Notes under the pieces: generated by a model | What the model was told of the DNA's origin: nothing | What the model saw: the letters and a program-made list of their open reading frames with translations, nothing else | Database searches by the model: none | Position numbers and translations under genes: made by a program | In this document: in pieces, positions 45,780-54,326 of the stretch | Numbering within the stretch: the stretch's first letter is position 1 | How the letters are laid out: each line of letters opens with the position of its first letter | Source of the DNA: Oscillospiraceae bacterium | Lineage (GTDB): Bacteria > Bacillota > Clostridia > Lachnospirales > Lachnospiraceae | Assembly (NCBI GenBank): GCA_021771715.1 | Contig: JAETOO010000005.1 | Span: 1 to 64,000 of the forward strand | Reading direction: 5' to 3' | Length of the DNA: 64,000 nucleotides

Positions 45780-45807
45780 TCAAAGCGAGGCTGGAAAGGA
45801 GAAAGTC

Positions 45808-46560
45808 ATGCTGAAAATATTTAAATATGAATGGAGAAAGCAGCTGTTCTCGAAGCTCGTAATCGGCTGCATTCTGCTCGGGCTCACGCTGCTGTATGTG
45901 GCGGGGATGTTTGTGGGAAAGGAGAACTGGCAGGAGATTGCGCTGGTGCTGCTCGTATTTGCCGGAATGTTCGCCGCGATGTACGTCGGCATCGAGTGCC
46001 TGATCGTGCTGAACCGGGATCTGAAGACAAAGGAGAGCCATATGCTTTTCATGGTGCCGCACTCCGCGTACGAGATTCTCGGGGCAAAGATTCTTGCCGC
46101 GATCTGCCAGATTCTGCTGACCGGCGTTCTGTTTGCGGCCGCGTTTTTCGTGTGCTTCACGGCATACATCGCCGCCAATGAGGGGCTCGCACAGTTTCTG
46201 AACGTGCTGCGCCAGATGCTGCGCGAGTGGATGGATGTCGATCTGAAATGGGATCAGATTCTGCTTGTGCTCGCGGAGATCTTTCTGGGCTGGATCAATA
46301 TGGTCGCAGTCGGGATTACCTCGATTATCGCAGTGCGCACGGTGCTGGCAAACAATAAATGTGCGACAGTGCTTGCAGTGGTTCTGTTTTTCCTGCTGAA
46401 CTGGGGAATCTCGCGGATCAGCCAGGCGATCATGGATCTGGCGGACGGCTGGACGGAGATGATGAAATACTTCTGGATTCAGGTGGGCGTGCTGTCCGTG
46501 ATCACCGTCGTGCTACTGCTTGTCTCGGGCTGGATGGCAGAGAAAAAGCTGAGCGTGTGA
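45808..46560 (+). CDS. ABC transporter permease
   Basis: A 250-residue membrane protein with about six helices. It starts MLKIFKYEWRKQLFSKL, typical of ABC-2-type exporters. A GAAAGGAG site supports the ATG at 45808; an upstream in-frame extension overlaps the ATPase gene. It ends with a terminator, so the pair is a two-gene operon. Confidence 0.87.
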   Translation: MLKIFKYEWRKQLFSKLVIGCILLGLTLLYVAGMFVGKENWQEIALVLLVFAGMFAAMYVGIECLIVLNRDLKTKESHMLFMVPHSAYEILGAKILAAICQILLTGVLFAAAFFVCFTAYIAANEGLAQFLNVLRQMLREWMDVDLKWDQILLVLAEIFLGWINMVAVGITSIIAVRTVLANNKCATVLAVVLFFLLNWGISRISQAIMDLADGWTEMMKYFWIQVGVLSVITVVLLLVSGWMAEKKLSV

Positions 46561-46564
46561 CATG

Positions 46565-46628
46565 AAATCCCCGCTGCGTGCAGTCATATGGCAAGTCTGC
46601 GATATGACTGCGCAGCGGGGATTTGTTT
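46565..46628. terminator. Terminator after the ABC permease
   Basis: A long stem: AAATCCCCGCTGCG with CGCAGCGGGGATTT outside, and GCAGTCATAT with ATATGACTGC inside, followed by GTTT. It lies between convergent genes. Nothing else is seen in 46629-46824. Confidence 0.88.
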
Positions 46629-46824
46629 ACCATTCGGCCGGAACCTTGCACTTGGCAGCATGCATACTTCCAGTAGAGTATTCAGTAAATACATTGATTC
46701 ATTGATGGGCAAAGTAGTAACTATTTGCGCAAAATCTAACGTTTATGTTGGTTTGGACAATAATGCACTGCTGGTCAGGAAGAGATCTGCCCCTCGCCGC
46801 AGGTGGTATAAAGCGAGGTCTGGA

Positions 46825-47826
46825 TCACTGGGGCCAGCCACTTGTACAGTGCATCTGAAAATCCTCAGTCACGAACATCGCCTCGATCCCGTCCAGGGAT
46901 TCCGCGAGCGCCAGTCCATCCGTGAGGCCCAGCGTGAAGCAGGTCGTGCTCAGCGCGTCGCCGTCCATCGAGCGGTCGGAGAGGATCGTGACGCTCGTGA
47001 GCCCGTTCTGGATCGGATAGCCGGTGCTGGGGTCCAGGATGTGGTGGTAGATCTCGCCGTCCTTCTCAAAATACCGCTCGTACGTCCCGGAGGTGACGAT
47101 CGACTGATCCGTGCAGCGGACGGCAGTGATCAGTTCCCCTGTCTGGGAGAACGGCTTGCGGATCCCGATGTTCCACTGGCTGCCGTCCGGCTTTGTGCCG
47201 ATCGTGAGCATGTTGCCGCCCAGGTCGATCAGGCCGCTGGCGACACCCTGCCCCGTGAGGTAGTCCTTGAGGCAGTCAGCGATGTACCCCTTCGCGATCC
47301 CGCCCAGGTCGATCGAGGCATCCGGGTCGGCGATCGTGACGGTCGTGCCGTCGAGCGTGATGTTCCGGTAGTCGACGTGCGGGAGCGCATCTGCGAGCGC
47401 AGCATCCTCCGGGATCTCGCCGGCGCGCTCCTGGGAGGTAAAATTCCACAGGGAGACGACCGGGGCGACGGAGATGTCGAATTTGCCGCCGGAGAGCTCG
47501 CAGTAGTCAAGTGCCGTCGCGAGCAGGTCGGCCGTCTCCTGCGAGATCTCGACCGGCACTCCGGCGCTGTGATTGATGTTCCACACATCGCTGCCCTCGC
47601 GGGTGCGGCTGAGCAGCTCCTCGTACTCGGCGGTGAGGGCGAAGCACTCGTCCAGGAGCGACTCGTCGTCGGTGTCGTACAGTTTGAGCGTCACGACGGT
47701 GTCAAGAAAAAATCCGGTCCTTGAGATGTAGTCATCGGATGGCTGCGCCAGAGCGCAGCCGCCGCCCGCCGTCAAGGCGGTGAGCGCAGCACAGAACAGA
47801 GGGACAAAGAAGCGGGATCGGTGCAT
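46825..47826 (-). CDS. apbE: FAD:protein FMN transferase ApbE
   Basis: A 333-residue enzyme that moves FMN from FAD to Thr or Ser in exported flavoproteins. The signal peptide ends near GGGC (Cys24), a near-lipobox, so it may be a lipoprotein outside the membrane. Family motifs: DLGGIAKGYIAD, IDLGGNMLTIG, HHILDPSTGYP and DGDALSTTCF. Its clients in this window would be the five FMN domains at 37156-39486 and both sites of the RnfD-RnfG fusion. It is transcribed alone from its own promoter. Confidence 0.94.
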   Translation of the reverse strand: MHRSRFFVPLFCAALTALTAGGGCALAQPSDDYISRTGFFLDTVVTLKLYDTDDESLLDECFALTAEYEELLSRTREGSDVWNINHSAGVPVEISQETADLLATALDYCELSGGKFDISVAPVVSLWNFTSQERAGEIPEDAALADALPHVDYRNITLDGTTVTIADPDASIDLGGIAKGYIADCLKDYLTGQGVASGLIDLGGNMLTIGTKPDGSQWNIGIRKPFSQTGELITAVRCTDQSIVTSGTYERYFEKDGEIYHHILDPSTGYPIQNGLTSVTILSDRSMDGDALSTTCFTLGLTDGLALAESLDGIEAMFVTEDFQMHCTSGWPQ

Positions 47827-47845
47827 TTATGTTCATCCTTTCTAT

Positions 47846-47874
47846 ATTATAATGAAGTTGATTTTCCCTGTCAC
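47846..47874 (-). promoter_or_regulatory. Promoter of apbE
   Basis: On the minus strand, GTGACA, a 17-base spacer and a perfect TATAAT, 20 bases before the apbE start. Confidence 0.75.
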
Positions 47875-47924
47875 TTTATCATAAATCGGGCGCGGATTCA
47901 ACCGTGTTTCTCTGGAACATGCTC

Positions 47925-47953
47925 TTTACAAAACGGACCGCCTTGCGTATAAT
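47925..47953 (+). promoter_or_regulatory. Promoter of galE
   Basis: TTTACA (47925-47930), 17 bases and a perfect TATAAT (47948-47953). This leaves a ~140-base leader before galE. Confidence 0.75.
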
Positions 47954-48099
47954 GAACTTGTCCAGGTATTTTATGGCAGCGCGGAGTTCCGGCTGTCCGC
48001 CGCAGAAGGAAACAGAACGAGTTCGGACAAGAAAAGGTGAGCGGCGGCGGGGATACCGGGCAGGAAACGCAGGCATGCATATGCACAGGAGGGCTTGTT

Positions 48100-49116
48100 A
48101 TGGCAGTTTTAGTCACCGGTGGAGCCGGATATATCGGCAGCCATACATGTGTTGAGCTGTTGAACAACGGCTATGATGTAGTAGTAATGGATAATCTGTA
48201 TAACTCCAGTGAGAAGGCTCTCGAGCGTGTGGAGCAGATCACCGGAAAGAAGCTGAAGTTCTACAATGCGGACATGCTTGATAAGGCGGCGATGGATGAG
48301 ATTTTTGAGAAGGAAGAGATTGATTCCGTGATCCACTTTGCAGGCTACAAGGCAGTCGGAGAGTCGGTGCGCAAGCCGCTCGAGTACTACCACAACAATA
48401 TCACAGGTACGCTGAATCTCTGCGATGTGATGCGCAATCACGGTGTGAAGAAGATCATCTTCAGCTCTTCCGCGACCGTGTACGGGGATCCCGCGTTTAT
48501 CCCGATCACGGAGGACTGCCCGAAGGGTCAGATCACGAACCCGTACGGCCAGACGAAGGGGATGCTCGAGCAGATCCTGACCGACCTGCACGTCTCGGAC
48601 CCGGAGTGGAGCGTCGTGCTTCTGCGCTACTTCAACCCGATCGGCGCGCACAAGTCGGGCCTGATCGGCGAGGACCCCAAGGGGATTCCGAACAACCTGC
48701 TCCCGTACATCGCGCAGGTGGCAGTCGGCAAGCTGGAGAAGCTCGGCGTGTTCGGCGACGATTACGATACGCCGGACGGTACCGGTGTGCGCGATTACAT
48801 CCACGTCGTGGATTTGGCGCGCGGCCATGTCAAGGCGATGAAGAAGTTCGAGGAGGAGCCGCAGGTGCGGATCTACAACCTCGGCACCGGGAACGGCTAC
48901 AGCGTGCTGCAGGTGCTGCATGCGTTTGAGAAGGCGTGCGGCAAGACCCTTCCGTATGAGATCAAGCCGCGCCGCGCAGGCGACATCGCGATGTGCTACT
49001 GCACTCCGGCGAAGGCGAAGGCGGAGCTTGGCTGGACGGCGGAGTACGGCATCGACGAGATGTGCGCAGATTCCTGGAGATGGCAGTCGACGAATCCGAA
49101 CGGGTACAACGACTGA
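48100..49116 (+). CDS. galE: UDP-glucose 4-epimerase
   Basis: A 338-residue enzyme of normal length that interconverts UDP-glucose and UDP-galactose with bound NAD. Landmarks: [10 protein letters not shown] at the N-terminus, FSSSATVYG with the catalytic Ser, YGQTK with the catalytic Tyr and Lys, [10 protein letters not shown] and [16 protein letters not shown] precedes the ATG at 48100; the longer in-frame version has no ribosome site. It stands alone. Confidence 0.97.
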   Translation: MAVLVTGGAGYIGSHTCVELLNNGYDVVVMDNLYNSSEKALERVEQITGKKLKFYNADMLDKAAMDEIFEKEEIDSVIHFAGYKAVGESVRKPLEYYHNNITGTLNLCDVMRNHGVKKIIFSSSATVYGDPAFIPITEDCPKGQITNPYGQTKGMLEQILTDLHVSDPEWSVVLLRYFNPIGAHKSGLIGEDPKGIPNNLLPYIAQVAVGKLEKLGVFGDDYDTPDGTGVRDYIHVVDLARGHVKAMKKFEEEPQVRIYNLGTGNGYSVLQVLHAFEKACGKTLPYEIKPRRAGDIAMCYCTPAKAKAELGWTAEYGIDEMCADSWRWQSTNPNGYND

Positions 49117-49466
49117 CGGATACATAGGGTTCCAGTGATTATAGATCGGGAGGTTCGTCTAATGAGTACGCCATGCAAGCCACAGGTCTACGCTCCGCTT
49201 CGGTCGGCGCTAACCGTGTGCCACGGCACACAGCGCCCCGCTTGCTACGCAAGCTATCCGCCGCTATGCGGCTCCTGTCTGTGGCTGAATGGGCGTTCCG
49301 CCCATTCAAAAATGGCAATACAGCCCTTAGCAAGCAAGCTTGCACGGCCTGCCTTCCCATTTTTTTTGCATGGCTGAACTGATTTTATCAAAAAGGGTAT
49401 GGACGAATCTGTCGATTTATGAGAAAATACAGGGTAAACAAATTTACAGCTGAAAGGAGTTTTAAC
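49117..49466 (+). other. Palindrome-rich spacer after galE
   Basis: No convincing gene. Several small perfect hairpins follow one another: GTGTGCC/GGCACAC, GCTTGC/GCAAGC, CCGC/GCGG, GAATGGGCG/CGCCCATTC and GCAAGC/GCTTGC, between about 49205 and 49355, then a run of eight T near 49365. It may be a structured RNA, a degenerate palindromic repeat element, or galE termination. The end carries the ribosome site for the next gene. Confidence 0.55.
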
Positions 49467-50159
49467 ATGATTTATTCACGCGAAGTAGAAGAAATGTGCC
49501 CGGTAGCACAGGGCGTTCACCACGGCGCGGCTCCGATTCCGGAGGAAGCGAAGTGGGTTCAGGCAAAGGAAATCAAGGATATTTCCGGATTTACACATGG
49601 CGTGGGCTGGTGTGCACCGCAGCAGGGCGCATGTAAGCTGAGCCTGAATGTGAAGGAGGGCGTGATCCAGGAGGCGCTCGTCGAGACGCTTGGCTGCTCT
49701 GGAATGACGCATTCCGCAGCGATGGCTTCCGAGATCCTTCCGGGCCTGACAATCCTTGAGGCGCTGAACACAGACCTCGTATGTGATGCGATTAATACAG
49801 CTATGAGAGAGCTCTTCCTGCAGATCGTCTACGGCAGAAGCCAGTCCGCATTCTCTGAGGACGGCCTTCCGGTAGGCGCTGGCCTGGAGGATCTCGGAAA
49901 GGGTCTCCGCTCTCAGGTAGGTACGATGTACGGTACGCTGAAGAAGGGCCCGCGTTACCTTGAGATGGCAGAGGGCTATGTGACCGGTATCGCTCTTGAC
50001 GCGGATGATCAGATCATCGGCTATCAGTTTGTAAATCTTGGAAAGATGACAGACTTCATCAAGAAGGGCGACGATGCCAACACCGCATGGGAGAAGGCAA
50101 AAGGACAGTACGGCCGCGTAGCAGACGCTGTTAAGATTATTGACCCGAGAAAAGAATGA
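49467..50159 (+). CDS. NifU/IscU-like iron-sulfur scaffold protein
   Basis: A 230-residue protein with an IscU/NifU-like core. Conserved cysteines are CPVAQGVHHG, GWCAPQQGAC and LGCSGMTHSAAMASE. It is widely found beside the GGGtGRT protein in Clostridia. A role in iron-sulfur or related cofactor assembly is assigned from family only. The ATG at 49467 follows AAAGGAG. Confidence 0.82.
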   Translation: MIYSREVEEMCPVAQGVHHGAAPIPEEAKWVQAKEIKDISGFTHGVGWCAPQQGACKLSLNVKEGVIQEALVETLGCSGMTHSAAMASEILPGLTILEALNTDLVCDAINTAMRELFLQIVYGRSQSAFSEDGLPVGAGLEDLGKGLRSQVGTMYGTLKKGPRYLEMAEGYVTGIALDADDQIIGYQFVNLGKMTDFIKKGDDANTAWEKAKGQYGRVADAVKIIDPRKE

Positions 50160-50177
50160 TTGAGGAGGTAACAGACA

Positions 50178-51188
50178 ATGGCTTTATTTGAATCATATGA
50201 GAGACGTATTAACCAGATCAATGCTGTCCTGAACAGCTATGGTATCGCTTCTCTGGAAGAGGCGGAGAAGATCACGAAGGATGCCGGTCTGGATGTATAC
50301 AGCCAGATCAAGGGCATTCAGCCGATCTGCTTTGAGAATGCATGCTGGGCGTACATCACCGGCGCGGCGATCGCGATCAAGAAGGGCTGCAGAAAGGCAT
50401 CTGAGGCGGCTGCGGCAATCGGCGAGGGCCTTCAGGCGTTCTGTATCCCGGGCTCTGTGGCAGACACCCGTAAGGTAGGCCTTGGCCACGGCAACCTCGG
50501 CAAGATGCTGCTCGAGGAGGAGACCGAGTGCTTCGCATTCCTGGCAGGCCACGAGTCCTTCGCGGCAGCAGAGGGCGCAATCGGTATCGCAGAGAAGGCA
50601 AACAAGGTTCGCCAGAAGCCGCTGCGCGTGATCCTGAACGGTCTCGGCAAGGACGCTGCACAGATCATCTCCCGTATCAACGGCTTCACCTTCGTTGAGA
50701 CTGAGTACGATCCGTACACGAACACGGTAAAAGAGGTTTCCAGAAAGTCTTACTCTGAGGGACTCCGCGCGAAGGTAAACTGCTACGGCGCGAACAGCGT
50801 TCCGGAGGGTGTTGCGATCATGTGGAAGGAGAACGTAGACGTATCCATCACAGGTAACTCCACGAACCCGACCCGTTTCCAGCATCCGGTAGCAGGCACC
50901 TACAAGAAGGAGCGCATCGAGGCTGGCAAGAAGTACTTCTCCGTGGCATCCGGCGGCGGCACAGGCCGTACCCTTCACCCGGACAACATGGCGGCAGGCC
51001 CGGCTTCCTACGGTATGACCGATACCCTTGGCCGTATGCATTCGGACGCACAGTTCGCAGGTTCCTCCTCCGTTCCGGCTCACGTAGAGATGATGGGTCT
51101 GATCGGCGCAGGCAACAACCCGATGGTTGGTATGACCGTTGCGGTTGCAGTTTCCATTGAGGAAGCAGCGAAGGCTGGGAAGTTCTAA
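50178..51188 (+). CDS. GGGtGRT protein
   Basis: A 336-residue protein of the family named for its motif, here SGGGTGRTLHPDN near residue 259. It pairs with the preceding scaffold gene (18-base gap, AGGAGG site). The biochemical role is unknown. The even codon usage and strong ribosome site suggest high expression. A terminator follows. Confidence 0.9.
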   Translation: MALFESYERRINQINAVLNSYGIASLEEAEKITKDAGLDVYSQIKGIQPICFENACWAYITGAAIAIKKGCRKASEAAAAIGEGLQAFCIPGSVADTRKVGLGHGNLGKMLLEEETECFAFLAGHESFAAAEGAIGIAEKANKVRQKPLRVILNGLGKDAAQIISRINGFTFVETEYDPYTNTVKEVSRKSYSEGLRAKVNCYGANSVPEGVAIMWKENVDVSITGNSTNPTRFQHPVAGTYKKERIEAGKKYFSVASGGGTGRTLHPDNMAAGPASYGMTDTLGRMHSDAQFAGSSSVPAHVEMMGLIGAGNNPMVGMTVAVAVSIEEAAKAGKF

Positions 51189-51205
51189 GTATCATTTGTA
51201 AATGC

Positions 51206-51234
51206 AAAGAGCCGCACTTAGCGGCTCTTTTTTT
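51206..51234 (+). terminator. Terminator after the GGGtGRT gene
   Basis: AAAGAGCCGC, a five-base loop, GCGGCTCTTT and a T run. Confidence 0.95.
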
Positions 51235-51312
51235 GGGTTGCATTTTAGTCGGAAATGTGATAAAAAGGATTTACTTGCGGTGGCGGGAAGGGGAATTATT
51301 GTTTTGCACGGG

Positions 51313-52590
51313 ATGTTGAGTTTACTGATTGATCTGGTTTATTTTGTGGCGCTTGTGTACATGTTCTGCTATGTGGAGGCGCTTCCCTTTTCGTCAAGGA
51401 GAAAAAAATATCTCGTAGTAGGAGGAACCGGGGTAATCGTCGCCGTCAATCTCTTGATTTTCTTCCTTTTCCCGGATGTCGTCATCGGTGAGATAGCGCT
51501 TCTTACACAGACGATCCCATCTATGGTGATCTGCTGGATCGCGTCGCGGCATAAGGATGCGAGATTTTTGTTTGTCTTTTGCTCGCTGGACGTCATTGCT
51601 TTTATGTTGATGCTCATTGTCAATGGCGTGTCCGCCGTGCTCCCCTTCAATGAAATCGCGTATTCTATCACAAATCTGCTGCTTGTTTTCTTGTATCTGT
51701 GCGTCATTCACCAGTATGGAACCTCCCTTCGCAGGATCATGGAGATGGTCGAAAAGATCTGGAACAAGCTTTCCGTTTTTGTACTTTTGTTCTATGTGTA
51801 CAGCTATTTTCTGATTTTATATCCGGAGCCGTGGAAAGACCGCCCGGAATATGCGCCTGTCATCATCGGGTATGCGATTCTGATCCTGTACTGCTTTTAC
51901 ATTATCATGTGGATGCTGATCGGCAAGGAGCGGATTCAGAGGCTGGAGCGGAAGGAATATGAGATGAAGCTCCAGCTCGAGCGGCAGAACTCGCGCGTTC
52001 TGATGCACAAGATCCAGCCGCATTTTATCTATAACGTACTGATGTCGATCCGGTACTTTGTGAAGAAGGATTCGCAGGTTGCCTACGATATGATTTACGA
52101 TTTTTCGAACTATCTGCGGTTTAACGTGGAGCAGCTGGAAAATGTGGACCGCATTCTCTGGTCAGAGGAGCTGGAGCATATTCAGGTGTATGTGCGGATT
52201 GAGAAGATGCGGTTCAAGGAGCGCCTGAACATCGTGTATGCGATTGGGGAGGAGGATTTTCTGATTCCGCCGCTCTGTGTGGAGCCGCTCGTGGAAAACG
52301 CGGTAAAGCACGGTGTCATGCAGAAGATGTCCGGCGGGACGGTGTGGATCCGCAGCAGGACGACGGAGACGGGACACGAAATCGTGATCGAGGACAACGG
52401 TGTGGGGTTTGATGTGGAGAGTCTGGGCCAGGAGAAGTCTGTGGGGTTTGACTACATCCGCGCCAGACTTGCCATGACAGAGGGAGCGTCGATGCAAATC
52501 GAGAGCACACCCGGGGAGGGGACGCGGGTCCGGCTGACATTTGCGAAGGACAAGGAGGAGGAGTCCGATGAGAGTGATACTTGTGGATGA
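51313..52590 (+). CDS. LytS-type sensor histidine kinase
   Basis: A 425-residue membrane kinase. The first ~215 residues have about six helices. Then come the His_kinase motif HKIQPHFIYNVLMSIRYF and a GHKL ATPase with VEPLVENAVKHG and DNGVGFD. The start is uncertain: ATG at 51313 lacks a close ribosome site, and TTG at 51304 lies about ten bases after AGGGGAA. It overlaps the response-regulator gene by 23 bases. Confidence 0.88.
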   Translation: MLSLLIDLVYFVALVYMFCYVEALPFSSRRKKYLVVGGTGVIVAVNLLIFFLFPDVVIGEIALLTQTIPSMVICWIASRHKDARFLFVFCSLDVIAFMLMLIVNGVSAVLPFNEIAYSITNLLLVFLYLCVIHQYGTSLRRIMEMVEKIWNKLSVFVLLFYVYSYFLILYPEPWKDRPEYAPVIIGYAILILYCFYIIMWMLIGKERIQRLERKEYEMKLQLERQNSRVLMHKIQPHFIYNVLMSIRYFVKKDSQVAYDMIYDFSNYLRFNVEQLENVDRILWSEELEHIQVYVRIEKMRFKERLNIVYAIGEEDFLIPPLCVEPLVENAVKHGVMQKMSGGTVWIRSRTTETGHEIVIEDNGVGFDVESLGQEKSVGFDYIRARLAMTEGASMQIESTPGEGTRVRLTFAKDKEEESDESDTCG

Positions 52591-53371
52591 CGAGGTAAAC
52601 AATATGGATGCCTTCGAGCTGGAGACGGAGGGCATGGAAGGGATCGAGATCGTCGGGCGGTTCGAGAATCCGGTGGAGGCGCTTGGCTTTGTCAGGGAAC
52701 ATGCGGTGGATCTGGCGGTGCTGGACGTGGAGATGCCGGAGCTGGACGGGATCAGGCTCGGGAAGAAGCTCAGGGAATGCAGGCCGGAGATCGAGCTGAT
52801 TTATCTCACGGCGTACCGGGATTACGCGTTTGACGCATACCAGCTCTATGCGGGAGCGTATCTTCTGAAGCCGTTCAACCGGGCGGATATTGAGAAGGCA
52901 TTCAGCCATTTGACCCGGTTCTCTGGAAATGCGCTCTCTGACGCAGAGGTCCCGCGCGTCTTCATCCAGACGTTCGGGAGATTTGAGGTGTTTCTGGACG
53001 GGAAACCGCTGGAGTTCAAGAGTGCCAAGGCGAAAGAGCTGCTGGCGCTTCTGGTGGATCGGAGGGGCGGCATCGTGACGACGGAGGAGATGCTGACGTA
53101 TCTGTGGGAGGACCGGCCGAACACGGACAGCAGCCGGAGTCTCTGCCGCAAGGTGGTACAGCGGCTGCACAGTTTTCTGGAGGAAAACGGGATCGGAGAT
53201 ATCGTGGAGCGCTACACGAGGGGGAGAAGTCTGCAGGTGTCCAAGGTGAGCTGCGATTACTATGATTATCTGGACGGAAAGGAAGAGGGAAAGAGAGCCT
53301 TTCTGGGGGAATATATGTCCAATTACAGCTGGGCGGAGGAAACGCTCAGCAGAATACTGGGTAGAGAGTAA
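52568..53371 (+). CDS. Response regulator with a SARP/OmpR-like winged-helix output
   Basis: A 267-residue regulator. Its receiver domain has VDDE, the phosphorylated Asp in LDVEMPELDG, and LKPF. The output domain (about 135-265) starts VFIQTFGRFEVFLDGKPLEFKSAKAKELLALL, like the DNA-binding part of SARP/AfsR-type activators rather than the LytTR domain usual for partners of LytS kinases. GAGGAG lies upstream of ATG 52568. Targets are unknown; the surface-protein locus that follows is a candidate. Confidence 0.85.
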   Translation: MRVILVDDEVNNMDAFELETEGMEGIEIVGRFENPVEALGFVREHAVDLAVLDVEMPELDGIRLGKKLRECRPEIELIYLTAYRDYAFDAYQLYAGAYLLKPFNRADIEKAFSHLTRFSGNALSDAEVPRVFIQTFGRFEVFLDGKPLEFKSAKAKELLALLVDRRGGIVTTEEMLTYLWEDRPNTDSSRSLCRKVVQRLHSFLEENGIGDIVERYTRGRSLQVSKVSCDYYDYLDGKEEGKRAFLGEYMSNYSWAEETLSRILGRE

Positions 53372-53451
53372 AAGCCCGCCGCAGCAGGGGGATTTTTGTC
53401 CCGGCTGCACGAAAGAAGTCTTCTGAGGGCACGAAATTGTCACAATATACT

Positions 53452-53460
53452 TGGTATAAT
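53452..53460 (+). promoter_or_regulatory. Extended -10 promoter of the signal-peptidase locus
   Basis: TGG followed by a perfect TATAAT (53455-53460). A TTGTCA lies only 12 bases before it, so there is no well-spaced -35. Confidence 0.5.
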
Positions 53461-53471
53461 AAGGAGTAAAA

Positions 53472-53513
53472 ATGAAAAAATGGACAGCTTGGAGGAGAAA
53501 ATACATTGAATGA
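53472..53513 (+). CDS. Possible 13-residue leader peptide coupled to sipW
   Basis: AAGGAG, five bases, then ATG begins MKKWTAWRRKYIE and stops at 53511-53513, seven bases inside the signal-peptidase gene. The arrangement would allow translational coupling. Two Trp and two Arg in 13 residues are notable. It may instead be chance. Confidence 0.35.
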   Translation: MKKWTAWRRKYIE

Positions 53514-54165
53514 GGGAAAGGAGACTCAGAAGCGTTCGCTGAGGCATATGCTGTTGACGGCGCTGGGGACGGTCTTGTGTGTTATTTTGATCCCGATCCT
53601 GGTGCTGAATGTTTCGCTGATTGTGAAGAGCTATCTGCACGAGGGCGAGGTGCCGAATGTGGGCGGCGTGTTTCCGCTGATCGTGCTCACCGACTCCATG
53701 TATCCGGAGATCCAGAGCGGTGATCTGATCTTCTGCCGCACGGCGGATCCGGACCAGATCCAGGTGGGCGACGTGATTGCGTTCTTCGACCCGGCGGGCA
53801 GCGGGACCAGCATTGTCACCCACTCTGTAGCGGAGGTCAGGGAGAAGGACAGTCAGATCGAGTGGATCACCCGCGGTATTGCGAACAACGCCGACGACCC
53901 CATGCCGGTGCCGGAGGCGAATCTGGTGGGCATGTACCGCAGACGTGTTCCCGGCCTGGGAAACGCGGTCATGTTTATGCAGACTACGGCGGGGCTGATT
54001 GTGTGCGTCGTGTGCCCGATCCTGCTGCTGGTCGGCTGGGATGTCATGCGCAGGCGCAGATACGAGAGAAGGAAGCAGGCGGATACGGATGCGCTCATGC
54101 GGGAACTGCAGGAGCTCCGCGCGCAGAAGGAGAAACAATCGGAGGACGGGACGAACGTCCCTTAA
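53506..54165 (+). CDS. ER-type signal peptidase I (SipW-like)
   Basis: A 219-residue membrane peptidase. It has an N-terminal helix (about 17-37), the catalytic Ser in LTDSMYPEIQSGDL and a His in IVTHSV in place of the bacterial Lys, which marks the ER/SipW type. A second helix is at about 155-180. The start is TTG at 53506, eight bases after GGAGGAG. SipW enzymes cut the signal peptides of TasA-like proteins, and such a protein follows at 54327. Confidence 0.88.
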   Translation: MNEGKETQKRSLRHMLLTALGTVLCVILIPILVLNVSLIVKSYLHEGEVPNVGGVFPLIVLTDSMYPEIQSGDLIFCRTADPDQIQVGDVIAFFDPAGSGTSIVTHSVAEVREKDSQIEWITRGIANNADDPMPVPEANLVGMYRRRVPGLGNAVMFMQTTAGLIVCVVCPILLLVGWDVMRRRRYERRKQADTDALMRELQELRAQKEKQSEDGTNVP

Positions 54166-54183
54166 CTGGATTCAGCTTCACAG

Positions 54184-54297
54184 GGGCCACGCTGTGAATA
54201 TGAATAAATAAAACTGCCAGGGCCACGCGGGAAACCGCTTTGCTCCGAAGGGCCACGGCAAGAGCAAAGCCCGCATGGGAGTTCCCCGTGGGGCCAG
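54184..54297 (+). promoter_or_regulatory. Structured leader before the TasA-like gene
   Basis: GGGCCACG occurs three times (near 54184, 54220 and 54250). A nested stem-loop forms: CCACG (54223-54227) with CGTGG (54287-54291), GCGG with CCGC, and a perfect 9-bp GCTTTGCTC (54237-54245) with GAGCAAAGC (54262-54270). There is no T run. It could be a regulatory or stabilising element. Confidence 0.55.
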
Positions 54298-54326
54298 TCA
54301 AATAATCGAGAAAGGAGAATAGAACC

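Noticed and set aside
46588-47724. Plus-strand open frame across apbE
   Set aside because: Antisense to a clear apbE gene; the amino acid make-up is that of a shadow.
54214-54297. Class I cyclic di-GMP riboswitch, because of GCAAAGCC-like text
   Set aside because: The order of conserved segments and the required three-way junction are not present.
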